Source: Rhexocercosporidium sp. MPI-PUGE-AT-0058 (taxonomy: Eukaryota; Ascomycota; Leotiomycetes; Helotiales). Taken from it: a stretch of 64,000 bases of DNA. Below the pieces are notes generated by a model. It searched no databases and was not told where the DNA came from. It was given only the letters and a program-made list of their open reading frames with translations. Location: positions 1,178,001 to 1,242,000 of the forward strand of contig JAGTJL010000002.1 of the NCBI GenBank assembly GCA_020746875.1. Reading direction: 5' to 3'. The position numbers and the translations under genes are program-made. This document shows, piece after piece, positions 10,945-23,120 of the stretch; position 1 is the stretch's first letter, and each line of letters begins with the position of its first letter.

Positions 10945-11865
10945 TCACAACTTGCTCTCCTTCGGCATCACTACATGCACCGGTTCATACGGAACGCCCA
11001 AATGCGCAAAAACCTGATCCCACCTATCATTCCCAAACCAGCTCTTCTTCTCTCCTTTCGAATCAATCCCCACAATCCACGGCGCACCAAACGCACCCGA
11101 TTCCTTCGTCGTCTCGATAACCTTCTTCTTGTTCTCAGGCTCAAGGGCTTTCTTCATAATCTCTTCGATTTCTGCTTCGGGGAAGATGGAAGAGAGGGCT
11201 TGGATGATGCCGGACGGTTGAGAGATGTTGATCCCGTGACTCCAGTAGCCGGAGACGAGGGCCAGGAAGGTGGCGTCGAATTTTGCAGAGGGGTAGTGGT
11301 TTTTGATGTAGGTTGCTACTCTGACGGGCTGTTTGTTATTACGTTAGTGATAATAACAAGATGCCTCTCTGAACCAATTTCGTCTCATCTCCTCACACCT
11401 CACACCTCCCCCCTCATCCCCGTTCAGATCCAGATCCAGCAGGCCAAAGCGCAGCAAAAGTAGAGCAAACTCACAAACAGACTCATAATCGGAAACTCTT
11501 TTGGCTGCACGACTTTCAACCCAAGTAACTCGCCCGTCATAGTACTATCTTGTTTCGAAAACGCTTCTTTCCATTTCGGCGTTGGCTGCCATGGGTTCCC
11601 CGCCGCGTCTCGTGCGCCGCCCAGGAAGAAGGGTTGGATGTCGACGGTGACGCCGTGGGCGAGGAGACCGGGACGGTGTTTGAAGAGGCTGGATATGCCG
11701 AACCAGGAGTATGGTGATACTGTTGGGTGTGAATTTATGTTTACGGGGTTTTTTTTAGGGAGGGGATGGGGTTCGGGCGACGGCTCCGATGGGAAGAGGA
11801 ATGAACGAACCGCAATCAACATAGATTGTAAGGGAAGCTCCTTTGGGGGACTTGGGCGTCGTCAT
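10945..11865 (-). CDS. Kappa-class GST / DsbA-like 2-hydroxychromene-2-carboxylate isomerase-like protein, PTS1
   Basis: Three exons (11865-11811, 11719-11475, 11328-10945) give 227 aa, the normal size of the kappa GST family. The N-terminal strand LTIYVDCVSPYSWFG carries the thioredoxin-fold active-site serine region (SPYSWFG) and is rebuilt across the first intron. FFLGGARDAAGN and the distal GAFGAPWIVG with WFGNDRWDQV are typical of GSTK/HCCA isomerases. It ends PKESKL, a PTS1; mammalian GSTK1 is also peroxisomal. These proteins use glutathione on peroxides, or isomerise aromatic-ring cleavage intermediates. It is convergent with the SKL-tagged SDR (267 bp apart) and divergent from the SKL-tagged CoA ligase, which suggests a shared peroxisomal task. 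Confidence 0.88.
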
Positions 11866-12476
11866 TGTGAGAATATATCCTTCTCAAGTAAGATACGAAA
11901 CTCTATTGGAGATCGAATGGTAGATATTGTTCCTCTGAGAGAAGGAGGTTGATGTCGTCGACGTCCAGTTCGACACGTGCTGTAGGGCTGATCATCCATC
12001 TCACTTCCGGGCCCTTAGCCGAGGCCCGACGTCCTGAATAGTAATCACAACACCAAGAACTACTCTTACTTCCACAAATTCCCCGTTCCCCACGTTTTGG
12101 CTTTTCAATCATCCTGCTTTAAGCTGTAAACGGGAAAGGGTGTGCGCCACTTCCTTCTGTCATGATTAGTGTTCACGATGCTGTCGGCAAGTGGGTACCT
12201 AAAGGTTGTGTTTGACAGCGATGTTTTCTATAGGCTTTACGGCCGCACTCTGAACGGCAGTGCGGCTTGGGAACGTGCTGCACAGGTCGCCTATAGCTGG
12301 AAGCCATCAGGTCAGCTCTTGCCATAGGCGCATAGTTTCCTGATGGAACTTCCCCACGCTTACACGGATCAACGCGAATGGTGTAGCTTAAGCTCTGAGT
12401 TCCCCCGACACTTCTAAATAATTACATTTTCTGTCTTTCTTCCAACTATACGGACGCTTTTGAAAAAGAATCGAAA
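11866..12476. promoter_or_regulatory. Divergent promoter of GSTK-like and CoA-ligase genes
   Basis: These 611 bp separate the two divergent start codons and hold no gene. The arrangement would allow joint control of two peroxisome-targeted enzymes. I see no confident regulator motif. Confidence 0.5.
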
Positions 12477-14342
12477 ATGCCTATCGAATCTTCATACCCT
12501 CCGATAAACATCCCAAACGTCGACATCTGGACTTTCCTATTCGAAAGAACTGAACGTCCATACCCGGACGACCATCGTGAGTCTACTCTCCTCTCAATCT
12601 CAGTCCTCATCAAATTTCCCCTACCTCATTAATCATCTAATTGACACCTCCACCAGCTCTCTTCATCGACCTCACCACCTCAACACACCACACATTCACA
12701 AGTGTCCGCCGCCAAACAACCGCCCTCGGCACCGGCCTCGTCCAGAAATGGAAATGGCAAAAAGGGGATATCCTCGCCATCTTTGCGCCTAACAGCGCAG
12801 ATATCAGCACTGTCGTCTTAGCAGCTCTCTGGGCAGGCGGCGCAGTCTGTCCGCTGAACAATTTATACACCGTCGGTGAACTCTCATCACTGCTCAAGTC
12901 ATCAGGTGCAAAAGCTCTGGTTACACATGTGGGTTGTTTGGATGTGGCTCTTGAAGCAGCAAAGAATGTGGGATTGTCGAAGGAGAGGATTATAGTTATC
13001 GGAGAGAGGGCTGTGAAAGGGGGGGTAGGTCATTTTCAGGACTTGGAGGTGAAGAATGGGAAAGAAGTTGCGGAGAGAGTGGAATTGAATCCGAAGGAGG
13101 ATTTGGCGTTCTTGGTTTACTCTTCCGGAACGACGGGGTTACCAAAGGGTGTTATGCTCACTCATGAGAACATCGTAGCGAATATGCTGCAGGGTGAGGC
13201 TGTGGAGAAGGAGGGCATGAAATGGAAGGATGATTCGATGATTTCGTTTTTGCCTATGTTTCATATCTATGGTATGCTCGCCTCCTAATCTTGGAAGTTT
13301 GCGATACTGAAGAGACATGCTCATGTTCCTTTTTGTTCTAGGTATCGCGGCTCTGATATTCCTCCCTCTCTACCGAGGCGTAACGATGCATATCATGCAG
13401 CGTTTCGACCTAGAGACTTTCCTCTCCTCGATCCAGAAGTTCAAAGTTACGGTCGCCTATGTGGTACCGCCTGTCGTGCTCCTTCTAGCCAAACACCCGC
13501 TAGTGGATAAATACGATCTCAGTTCTCTGCAGATGATGCATTCCGCTGCTGCTCCTTTAACGCATGATCTAATCGATATGATCTACAAGAGAATCAAAGT
13601 ACCTATCAAGCAAAGCTATGGGATGTCCGAATCAGCACCGGGGATATCAAGTCAGGTATGCCTCCTAGCTGACCTTACTTATCTACTCAATATAAGCAAG
13701 TTCACTAATACTTTTTTTCCCCAGCGGACAGAAACATGGAACAACCCCTCCGGCTCTGTCGGCAAACTTTACCCATCCATGACTCTCAAAGTCGTATCTC
13801 CCACCACGAACGTTGAAGTTCCTACAGGGGAAGAGGGCGAGCTCTGGATCCGCGGTCCCAACGTCTTTAAAGGCTACCACAACAACCCCTCCGCCAGCTC
13901 AGAAGCCCTCACATCCGGCTGGTTTCGTAGTGGCGACATTGGATATATCGACGACGGCGGTAATATATTCCTCACAGACCGGTTCAAAGAATTGATAAAA
14001 TACAATGGTTTCCAAATTGCACCTGCTCAACTCGAGGGGTTGTTGTTGGGGCATCCGGCTGTGGATGATGTGGCTGTAATTGGAGTTTATAGTACGGAGC
14101 GAGCGACAGAGTTGCCGAGGGCTTATGTTGTGCCTGCTAGAGGGTATAATGGGGGAAGTCTGGAGGGTTTGGAAGAAGAGATTGGAAAGTGGATGGCCGA
14201 GAAGGTGGCGCCGTATAAGAGGTTGAGAGGTGGTGTGAGGTTTGTTGATGAAATTCCGAAAGGTACGGCGGGGAAGGTTTTGAGGAGGGTTTTAGTCGAG
14301 CAGGCGAGGGCTGAGGACAGAAAGGAGGGGTCGAAGTTGTAG
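12477..14342 (+). CDS. 4-coumarate-CoA ligase-like acyl-CoA synthetase, PTS1
   Basis: Four exons (12477-12576, 12657-13271, 13342-13655, 13725-14342) give 548 aa, typical of the adenylate-forming 4CL-like family. Motifs in order: the AMP/ATP P-loop YSSGTTGLPKG, the SYGMSE box, the GWFRSGDIGYID aspartate region, DRFKELIKYNG (hinge) and the C-terminal PKGTAGKVLRR lysine. The protein ends GSKL, a PTS1. The reaction is acid + ATP + CoA to acyl-CoA; possible substrates are aromatic or medium-chain acids. The third intron is in frame and would be read through if unspliced, but it interrupts a conserved region, so splicing is expected. It shares its promoter with the GSTK-like gene. Confidence 0.92.
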
Positions 14343-15116
14343 ATTAATTTGTGCATCATGACCAGAATTCACATGGCATTCATTTCACTCTTTCAGAAGT
14401 CTTGTTTTAGACTTGGAGAGATCCAGTCATTGCGTGTATCTTTCGATACCTCACCCTCCATGACCGCAGCAACGCACTTAAGCGAAGGGGTGCCCTGAAG
14501 AATAGATTTTACTCGGGTGTTCTCAGCACATTTCAGGCTACGCAACGCTATAAACCACATCACAACCTTCCACGTAAGTAACCAGCATTGCAAAATTAAT
14601 CTTTGAGGGCACACCATCCCACACCAGATACCCAGGTTCTTGCACAATGAGCTCAAGTCTAGTCTCCAGAAAACTCACAGACAACAAGAAAAACTCTCGC
14701 GGCACTGAGGGGCACATCAGTCAAGGGATAGCGGTCTCCTTGTTCTCAAAGATTACGAATCAACAAAACTTCGGTAAAATGCCAAGGATACCTAGATAGA
14801 CTAAACGTTCTTACGTACGGCCGTAAATACCACTTCCTAGAAGGAAATTGAAACCGCCAAAACTCTAAGGAAAGGCAAAGCAATCTTCATGACATAAATA
14901 CACAGTAATAGGTTGGTATCAGTCACTGCTGACTTATTGACAATTGTCCACCGATAGGATACAACCATAAACCTCGGTGTTGAATTAATTAGCACATGTT
15001 ATGAAGTTTTAAAGGCCCACTATATGACAGAAACAAGATTCTTGATAACAATTTGAATTTCGTATTTACGATACAATACATAGTTTCTCGCCAATCAATT
15101 CCCAGAACTAAATCAT
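14343..15116. other. Intergenic between convergent genes
   Basis: These 774 bp lie between the 3' ends of the CoA ligase and xylanase genes and are AT-rich in the right half. No gene is seen. Confidence 0.5.
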
Positions 15117-16292
15117 TTAACAGACCGAACAAGGCTTTCCCTGAATTGCCTCTGAAATCGCATAATAAGCTGGCTTCTTCACAAAAGTCTCATTATAGAT
15201 ATCCGCGCCTCCCTGTCCTGGGAAAGCTCCAGGAACCCAACTGTACTTATCCGTGAAGTCCCAAACGGTGGTGCCAATGCAACCATTTCCGGCCTGCATG
15301 CACGCAGCGACACTAGAATAGTAATCCCTCGCTTGTTGTTTCTCTCCAGCAGCAGTGTAGAACGGCGCGGCAGTGAATCGGACATCGAGTTCGGTCTGCG
15401 CGACATCAACACCCTTGGCAAGAAAGCTCTTCATGACTGCCAACTGATCGGCCGTCGATGGAGTACTGCCGACTTCGAAATGTGACTCCATCCCAACACC
15501 ATCAAAGCGGATGTGGCGATGTTGAAGGTGCTTGATGAGCTCCAATAGAGCATCGACCTTTGGGCCTGGAGACTCAATGCCATAATCATTATAATAGAGT
15601 TTGATATCCTTCCCAGTGGATCGGACAGCTTCAGCAGCGAACTTGAAAGCGAGATAGAAGTAATCTGGCCCAATAGTATCGTACCAGATACTAGAGGAGA
15701 ACGAGCCGTTACTGAGCAGCGCTTCGTTTATCACGTCCCAGGAGTAGCAGGAGGAGCCGAAATGCTTGATTGTTGTCTTGATGTGGTTCTCCATCACTGC
15801 TGTCAAGGTCTCGGCTGTCCACGTCCCAGATGTGACGAAGGGGGAGAGTTCATCCACCCAGACCAGGTTGTGGCAGCGGACTTTGGCGCCGGATGACTTG
15901 GCGAGGTTGACGAAGTAGTCGCCGCCAGTGAAGTTGAAGCCATTTTGAGTGGGCTCTGTGTATTCGAACTATTCAAAAATTGGCACATTCCCAAGAACAG
16001 AAGTCATGACAAACATTGGGAACAAAAGGCTCACCTTCATGATATTGGCAGGCGTCATCTCCCCGAAAATCTTGGGGTCCGTCAAAATTGACAAATATTT
16101 CTTATCAGTCTGCTCTGTATTCTCGTTTGTTTGTGGGATATCGGCAGCGGTGCCGAACCAGAGCTTGCCTTTCTGCTTGGCCAGTTCGTTCAAGTTCGTG
16201 GCAATGCCATTGGTGGCTGGTGCACCGGATGTGGTACGGAGAAGTGCAAGAGCAGCTGCTATTGCTGTGAGGGAAATGGAATGCATCGTCAA
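15117..16292 (-). CDS. Secreted endo-1,4-beta-xylanase, glycoside hydrolase family 10
   Basis: Two exons (16292-16035, 15968-15117) give 369 aa. The N-terminus MHSISLTAIAAALALL is a signal peptide. The GH10 barrel follows: KLWFGTAAD, FTGGDYFVNLA, CHNLVW, then DVINEALL with the acid/base Glu at about residue 168, and TELDVRF with the nucleophile Glu at about 279. WDFTDKYSW is the typical C-terminal aromatic wall. There is no carbohydrate-binding module. The enzyme hydrolyses internal xylosidic bonds of plant xylan outside the cell. A second ATG two codons downstream (16286) is an equal start. The TATA stretch at 16368-16377 lies 76-85 bp upstream. Confidence 0.95.
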
Positions 16293-18237
16293 TGGAGTGA
16301 ATTATGCAGGGGTTTGAGTGATAGTAAAAACCTTCCGGTTAAGCTTTGGTGAAGACATCTTGGCTCATATATATATACATCTCTTACCAGCAAGAACCAC
16401 GAAGCTAGTTTCTTGCCCCTCGTTTCTCTGGATCCCTTGCTCCCCAACCCCAGGCTTACGAGAGTAACCTCTACGATTCAGCCTGAATAAGAACCAGGAA
16501 CAGTCGCACTAAAGCTCATGAGCTCACTAGATAGTATCCATCTTCAGGATAAAGGTGCCATGGATGATCGGACTACTCGCCAGGGAAGGAAGGTAGGCTC
16601 CTCAACCCAAACAGTCCGGGAAAACATTTCTTCCAGACCTCCAATATCGAAAAATTGTAATTTAACCACAATCAGCCTATCCTACCGAATGTCCAAGAAA
16701 AGCTTCTTCTTCTTACCGAGGAGGAGGCGAAATCGAGATTGTGGGGGAGGGGTATTTTGCCGGTACCTGAATCCGATCTAGGACGGGCGGACCCGGATAA
16801 AGTCGTTTCTTCCCCTCCCCAGACTTTTGGAACTGGTCAAGCTTTTTGAATCGTGGGAACAGGGTTTGACAAGGTTTTGGCGTGCAAAGAGCTGGGATTT
16901 GCAAGGGATAATGAACTTGATGATTCATTACCGTGTTAGTGTTATTGCCGGCTGCCTGGGCTGATTGTTGGGACTCACTTTATCCTAATCCCGATCCCGG
17001 ATACTCACTCATTCCTACCTCAAGCAAACGGTATCTTGCTTTATAGAACAAGCGCAAATGGAATGCAGGAAATACATTTCACTGAAGAAAACAACGGCGC
17101 TAGGGTACTGCAAGTCAGTACATCCGCGCCAGCGTTTAAATCAAACCAGAATGTTGAAGGCAAGGGACACGCTTGGGGTCTCGGACAGTACTAATTTCGC
17201 GGGTCACGTATAGCTAAATGCTGTACGGTAATTTCCTTGTAGGATGAGTCCTTCTACCTCTTAGCTCTGTATTGTTGATCTTCGCCTAGGTATAGATGTC
17301 GGGGGAGGGGCCCAACACCACAGGGGAGCTTGGCCCGTGGCATAAGGGAAATTCAATTGTCAACGATGCCTCTGCCTTTTTAAGTCCCAGCCCCAAGTCC
17401 TTTTCTAAATTTCTTTTCGGACAATAAGCATCCGACAGAGAACCATCCATAATCACGCGATTGCAATCACATTCTCCAAAATGGCTCGTGTCCTGGATTA
17501 AATAATTGAAACTAGCTGCCCAGAAGACGAGATGATAAACCCAACGAGGGTACTGAAGTTTGCGTAAAGTGATTACAGTGAATGGTGCTGATTTACAGTA
17601 TAGGCTTAGCGTCAAGGATGGCGTATAGGGCTGAAGGGCCCTATATAACTAAAGCCGGCATGGCTGGCTGAGGCGTGCATAGCTAAAACCAAATCAGCTC
17701 TATAAGAGTTTACAAGGACGAGTAGCACTGTACACAACTTTTATATATAACGTCATTAGCACCGTACTTCTTGCAATCAATCAATTCTATCATTCACCGA
17801 AACCAAAAATGGGGCAGCGCTCTGACCATGAATTTGCCGAGATTCCTCGAAAGCCTTCCTCCGTTTGCATCAGTGCTTTGTCATCTAAGGATAACGACAG
17901 CCCAAGACAGCTCTGGGCATCACCACCTTTTATCAAAAGGCACTCGTTTTGCTTCATGCTCTGGCTCTTCCATTCCATTCCAGACTTTGCCTTACCTCCA
18001 ACGGGATCATGCTGGATGTTGCATAAGCAGCACAAGCAGAGCAGCTGTCAATCTTCCCTCAATCCGTGTGGAGCCTGCCGACCAGTCGCAAACATCGTAC
18101 AACAGACAGAAATACCATCAGAAGTTCCCCTGCAACGACTATTGAATTGCTCCTAGTCCACACGCGATCAGCTTTACAGCTTCCGAGCACATCGATACAA
18201 CGTGACAACCTTCGTCTGCTCGAGGCGAAGCCCCAAA
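16293..18237. other. Long intergenic region
   Basis: These 1.9 kb hold the xylanase promoter on the left and the RNase H upstream region on the right. A frame at 17809-18156 (115 aa) has no family signal and is not called. No transposon ends were seen. Confidence 0.45.
16368..16377 (-). promoter_or_regulatory. TATA stretch of the xylanase gene
   Basis: Ten alternating T and A bases lie 76-85 bp upstream of the xylanase ATG, at a sensible distance for a TATA box. No experimental support. Confidence 0.45.
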
Positions 18238-18909
18238 ATGGTCTACACGATGGAGATATACATCGATGGAGGATGCAGAGGAAATGGACATCCTGATGCT
18301 TTCGGTGCCGCAGCTGCTGTTTTCAAGTACGCACTTCCTTGGTGGCGATCTCAATCATCCATTCATGTGCTTTTGGCGTCTTACAAATCACACTTCATAA
18401 TCTGTCGCTATGCTGAAACGATATCTTTTCAGATACAGATACGGTCGTCAAACAGTCTGGACGAGGTACCTCGAAAGCACTGATGATTACTGGAACGAAG
18501 ACCCTCCAGTCACCAACCAGCGCGCGGAGATCACAGCCGTCATCATCGCCCTTGAACAAGCCCTCGAGAAATTCCAAGATCTGCGTGGGAATCCTTGGTT
18601 AGACGTCAAAATCTACACGGACTCCAAGTACGTGTTTGGCTGTATGACTGAATGGATTTACAAGTAAGTCGTAGGATCCAGCATGCATGGTACTGGTAAG
18701 GTTGCTAAGTCTCCATCTGTAGGTGGTCTAACAACGGCTGGATCAACGCCGCTGGAAATCCTGTCGCTAATCAGGATTTGATTCGCCAGGCCTCTGACTT
18801 GGATGACCGCCTGAAGGAAGAAGGTAGTGTACAGTACCTCTGGATCCCCCGGGCAGAAAATCAAGATGCAGACGAGGCTTGTAACGATAGGATGGACACG
18901 GGATATTGA
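18238..18909 (+). CDS. RNase H domain protein
   Basis: Three exons (18238-18326, 18433-18663, 18723-18909) give 168 aa. The catalytic carboxylates of the RNase HI fold appear in order: Asp in MEIYIDGGCRGNG, Glu in NQRAEITAVI, Asp in IYTDSKYV and Asp in the C-terminal NQDADEACND. WIPRAENQDAD matches the last helix region. The size fits a stand-alone RNase H-like domain without the N-terminal hybrid-binding domain of RNH1. The expected role is cleavage of RNA in RNA:DNA hybrids, though many fungal copies are divergent family expansions. I chose the ATG at 18238 because upstream in-frame starts are non-ATG. Confidence 0.85.
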
Positions 18910-20430
18910 ATGCTTGCAGCTCTGGTGCTTGTTTTGAGTCGACAGGGAAGGAGAAGCAGCGCAGTTGAAAGGTTTCTCTTTTCGATAAATTTACTTTGCG
19001 TCATGCAGGACGTGTTGAGGATCGAGGGAGAGAAAGTAAAAGCCGAGAAGGCTGAGCTTGTGCCAGTTGTGAGCAGTGTAAGCTGGAGGTGTGCGTTATT
19101 CATCTGGCATATCAAGTGGAGCTTCAGCTAACCTCAATTCTGATACTTTTGATTGTAAAATCGACAATTTATGGGGCAGCGGAGTTGTGCTACGCAAATT
19201 ATGAGGTTGATTAAAGACACCTCGCCTTGCCATAAATTTTCGAGCTGGATCGAACGCGACGCTTAAACAACGCCGGAAGTTAGCCTTTTGGTCTTAAAAG
19301 AAGAAATCGAGGAACGGATTACATATGGACTAAAGAAATTTAATGACTTCAGACGCCCCGAGTAGAGAGATTGTGGATTCGCCGTCATGGTAGCAGGTGG
19401 AGACGTAGGTGACCTGGATGTCAACCCAGCAATTTAAAATTTATAACATTGCTAACATGGATATGTGACTCAATTAAAAGTCCATCATTGAAACCGATGT
19501 ACATTCCATGGCCGATACGGAGTAAGACCCCAAATTTCAAGAAGAAGTAGAAAAATACAACAAACCAGTCGTGGGAGGGCAAACGGTCAAGAGGCGCACT
19601 ATCAAAGCCACAATCCTTCTGCAACGCCGCAAATCATGAACACCAACAAGAAGACCCAGCCCTTTTATGTACATATATTTGAAAAGCTGGACTGACTCTA
19701 CATAGACTCTAAGACTCTGTATTCAGTGCGGATCCACTGGAAATTTTGATCATGCTTTGCGCTGCAGGCTGTCGTGGCAGAGCACAGGGGCCTTAACCAC
19801 TGGAAGTGTCATCTCTCTTCATTTCCAGAATTGTCAACGAAAAAGCATTTGAGGAATAAGATTAACTGTCTCGAAAGATAAAAGGGGCAGGATTATCGTG
19901 AAGTTGTCAAACATCAACTCAAAAATAATGATCGTGGGTCGGTCCAGAAGAATGGCCGGAACGGAAACCAAGATGGCCGAGCAATTGGCTGACGCTGTTC
20001 CAAGGACCAACGGCCGGAAGGCTCGGAAACTAGGCTTCGGCGTCTCCCAAACTTCCCCTGTCTACAGGCGGCTAACGCGGAATTTAACTGGGCCCAGCCG
20101 TAATTCTTTGGCATATAAGACGCGGCTGACTACGAGGCTATGCTGTTGCTGACCTCGCTTAGTGAAGTTGGCCCTGTAGACCAATCAATTTTGCTGAGTG
20201 TAGTCTTGGTACGACAGTTGGCATTGTTGGAAGACGGTGCTATGGCAGCGAAGTACCGATCCTGACCTCCCGGCGAGTGCTGCGGATGGAGTCGTCCACG
20301 TAAGTCGGCCAGACCTACGGACGTTGGTCAAAAAGAAGGATTCCCCATATCTCAATTACTTTCTTTTCCTTTCACATTTCCACGGACTGACGAAGTGCCG
20401 TCTCTTTTTAGATACATCGAAACTTTCATA
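18910..20430. other. Intergenic
   Basis: These 1.5 kb hold only short frames. Nothing identifiable was found on either strand. Confidence 0.45.
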
Positions 20431-21074
20431 ATGCACGCTCTTATGACACACATAACTTGGAAGAAGAGGTGGATAATTCCAATGTGGAGTGTGCAAATCC
20501 CACTTCTAGCGATCAACATAATCATCCTTGGCATCTTGATTGGAATCGAGTTGAATGCTTCGGAGGATAGCTTGGGGAACTCCCAATCAACTGTACAAGG
20601 GTATGAATCTCTTCTCTATCATCTTGGTTCCTAATTAACCGTTCGCAGATGGACCATTGCCAACATCGCCTTGGCTGTCGTCGTCTTCTTGATCGACTGC
20701 GTTGAAATATCCATGTACATCCACAACGATCTCAGCCCCAAGCTCTACTTCGGCTTCAACACATTCAAATTCTCCATTTGGCTCATACCGTTTGCATGGA
20801 ACATATATGTAGACTCTTCGGCGTGGAAGGACAGGGGTTGGAATGATATCTACTATTACGTTGCGGTTGGCTTCTCGAGTTCCGTATTGTAAGTACCCTA
20901 GATCTAGGCCAATATGGATTGAATGCTAACTCGAACATGAGTGCGAGCTTCATTGCGTCTCTCGCCTATGCACTGGTGGTATTTCGGACATACCGAAGCA
21001 GGGCAAGGACGTTGTACGAGAAATATTCCGCTTCGGAGTTGAGCAATTTAGATGTCGACGTCTTCTACCGCTGA
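20431..21074 (+). CDS. Four-helix membrane protein of unknown function
   Basis: Three exons (20431-20600, 20649-20888, 20942-21074) give 180 aa. Four hydrophobic segments are visible: WSVQIPLLAINIIILGILIGI (about 18-38), IANIALAVVVFLIDCVEI (about 60-77), FSIWLIPFAWNIYV (about 96-109) and VGFSSSVLASFIASLAYALVV (about 127-147). Both termini are polar, with basic residues after helix 4. The topology resembles small MARVEL-like fungal membrane proteins, but I see no diagnostic motif. The splice sites are good and all three exons encode helices, so the gene is probably real. An additional 5' exon cannot be excluded. Confidence 0.65.
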
Positions 21075-21989
21075 AGGCACGTCGGAAAAATTGACGCCTG
21101 TTGATATCGGCGATCGAACTGACCCATTCTGCATATGCAGCAGTTCGGTTGCCGTTGATCGGGACACCACCGCAAAGGAGGAAGATTCGCCTACGTCCCT
21201 GATGGTGTCCCATCATTCATTCCGGGCTTCTAAACCAATTTTGCCTTGCCATTTACCAAGCACTCACAATGGGATGGAACTATATAGCTTGCGGGATAAT
21301 TACAGTGCTGCTGTTTTGGCACGAGTACTTGCGTGCCCCTCGTCGAGAGAGGGGGTTCTCCAGCGTAAGCGAGCCGACACGACAACGGCAGCAACACGAC
21401 GACATCAAGTGCGGCTGGAGAAGCCTGCTTATACGACACTTGCAGCCTGGCATTTCTATTCCCAAAGATCTTAGTGGTGGATGTGCGTGTGGGATTGAAG
21501 ATGTGGTGCAAACAAGCATTGATGTGGGTTTATGGCGAGATATTTTGGAGCTGTGCGGGCCGGGGAGCTGGGGTTGTGGTATATTTGAGTTGAATCGTTT
21601 GTCCCGAAGGTGCAATACGACGCTGATATTACACCTATGCAGTTATCATCCCATAAACCAAGTTACAGGGATGCTCAGCTTGCTCTGGTAAAGGGTCTAT
21701 CTCAACAGGTCAACTCGTCATTCAGACAACCCTGCACTGGAACTACTGTCATTTCCAGTTATCCCTCACAACAGGCATTGCAGAATATAGATCGTTTAGT
21801 GAGAGTCTCATTTGAGATACCCAAACTCTGCTTTCCTCACTTGCTTCCTCCATTTTCTTATTCCCCATCATAACCCACTTCCATTTGAACGCTCGCATCA
21901 GAGAATGACCGTACTCTATGACCTTACCACGCATCCCCAACCCCATCGAGATATTATATTACTCCCTATGCGCAATTCTCCAGTAGGTG
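21075..21989. other. Intergenic
   Basis: These 0.9 kb hold overlapping short frames (for example 21269-21691) without family signal. No gene is called. Confidence 0.4.
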
Positions 21990-22545
21990 CAGAAACAGAG
22001 TGTCTAAAAAAGGAGCAATCGTTAATGGCGCAACTTCAGGTGTTGGCATTTCCCTTACTCATCAATTGGTCGTTAAAGGGACGGAAGGTTGTGAGGGTGG
22101 ATATCAGCATGGACGGGCATGAAGCAAGAAACTGACTTGGGTGATAATGTTCTGTGGATTCGTTGTGAAATTAGTAGTTGGGAAGACCTCGTGGTGGCTT
22201 TCGAGAAAGGTGAGATTTTCCTTGTGTGCCCGTGTACAGCCTACGAAAGTGTTTGGTAATTCGTATTCTCATTGTACCGTATACAGCTCTCAAGTGGTGC
22301 CCAGAAATCACGTTCCTTGCAGCAACGCAGGTATCACAACCAACGCTACTTCCACGACGGACTCTTGTCGTTTTCAGAGACGAATGGATGTCAAATACGC
22401 CACTCCGTTGAAAACAATGATGCAGGCTTTCGACCAGCTCATGGCAAGTGAGGAGAGTGGCGAAGTCATTGAAACATCAGGAGAATATCTTCACCTCAAG
22501 ACTCAGTTACCTTATCTCTATGAGGTTTCGAAGAGATTTAGATAG
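21990..22545 (+). pseudogene. Decayed short-chain dehydrogenase (15-PGDH-like)
   Basis: Pieces of one SDR appear in order but in different frames. IVNGATSGVGISLTHQLVVKG (22015-22080) is the cofactor loop. GRKVVRVDIS (from about 22078) continues the second strand after a frame change. DNVLWIRCEISSWEDL follows in a third frame. CSNAGITT (about 22319-22342) is the NAG motif. A C-terminal GEVIETSGEYLHL (about 22460-22500) resembles the end of NAD-dependent 15-hydroxyprostaglandin-dehydrogenase-like proteins. The part carrying the catalytic Ser and YxxxK is missing, and at least two frame changes are not explained by introns. I read it as an old pseudogene; one or two of the junctions could be introns. 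Confidence 0.7.
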
Positions 22546-22689
22546 TGCGCCTACTTCCTCGGCCGTTTGCTTCTGCGCATCTTGATTACCTCCGGTAACT
22601 TTTCATCAATGAACTATGTATAGTTAGCCTTATTCATAATGCAAGTAACAGAACTAGAGGGTAATTATGCAATATAGGAGGGGCATACC

Positions 22690-23120
22690 AATCTGACTTG
22701 GCGTATTAATTTTGGAGATATCGGCTCATGCTCTCTTTGCTAACCAGCTGTGAAGTTTTTCTAATATTGGACGACCGTGCCTTGTGCTGCATTAATGTCG
22801 ACTTCTTCGTCAGGGTCGTAAGCTTCGACGCCGTCAATGTCAAAAGCGAGATGCTGTACGAATTCTTTGGGCGGGTCGGGGTCGTCGGTGCCAGCACCAG
22901 ACTTTGCTTTGGCGGATCTATTTATTAGGTCAAGAGCCACGTGTGATTGAGAGGATGCAACTCACTGAGACCAATTATCTACTTGCCTCTGATAGGACTG
23001 TCGAGTCTTGAGCTCGAGATGGCTGTGAATTTCAGAGCCATTGATGTGAGTTGTGTTCTTCTCGGACCCTTTTTGTCGAGCTCTTTCAGCAAAATTCTTG
23101 GGGTCCTTCGTCCTACCCAT
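22690..23120 (-). pseudogene. Relic of a FluG-domain / tyrosine-recombinase-like gene
   Basis: From the ATG at 23120 the protein starts MGRTKDPKNFAERARQKGSE, followed by THINGSEIHSHL and TRQSYQRQVDNWSQ. This style is typical of the N-terminus of fungal FluG-domain/recombinase-like proteins of 600-900 aa. After a plausible intron (near 22964-22920) the frame continues acid-rich to two stops. Between and after them the family sequence is still legible: KNFTAG, then TAG where Trp is expected, then QREHEP. The rest of the gene is absent. The TGG to TAG change is C-to-T on the other strand in a CpA context, the pattern of repeat-induced point mutation. These genes often belong to repeated families. 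Confidence 0.55.

Noticed and set aside
17809..18156. 115-codon frame upstream of the RNase H gene
   Set aside because: No recognisable domain, several competing frames, and no splice link to the RNase H start.
20395..20634. Alternative start for the four-helix membrane protein at 20395
   Set aside because: It begins at GTG; the ATG at 20431 is the better start.
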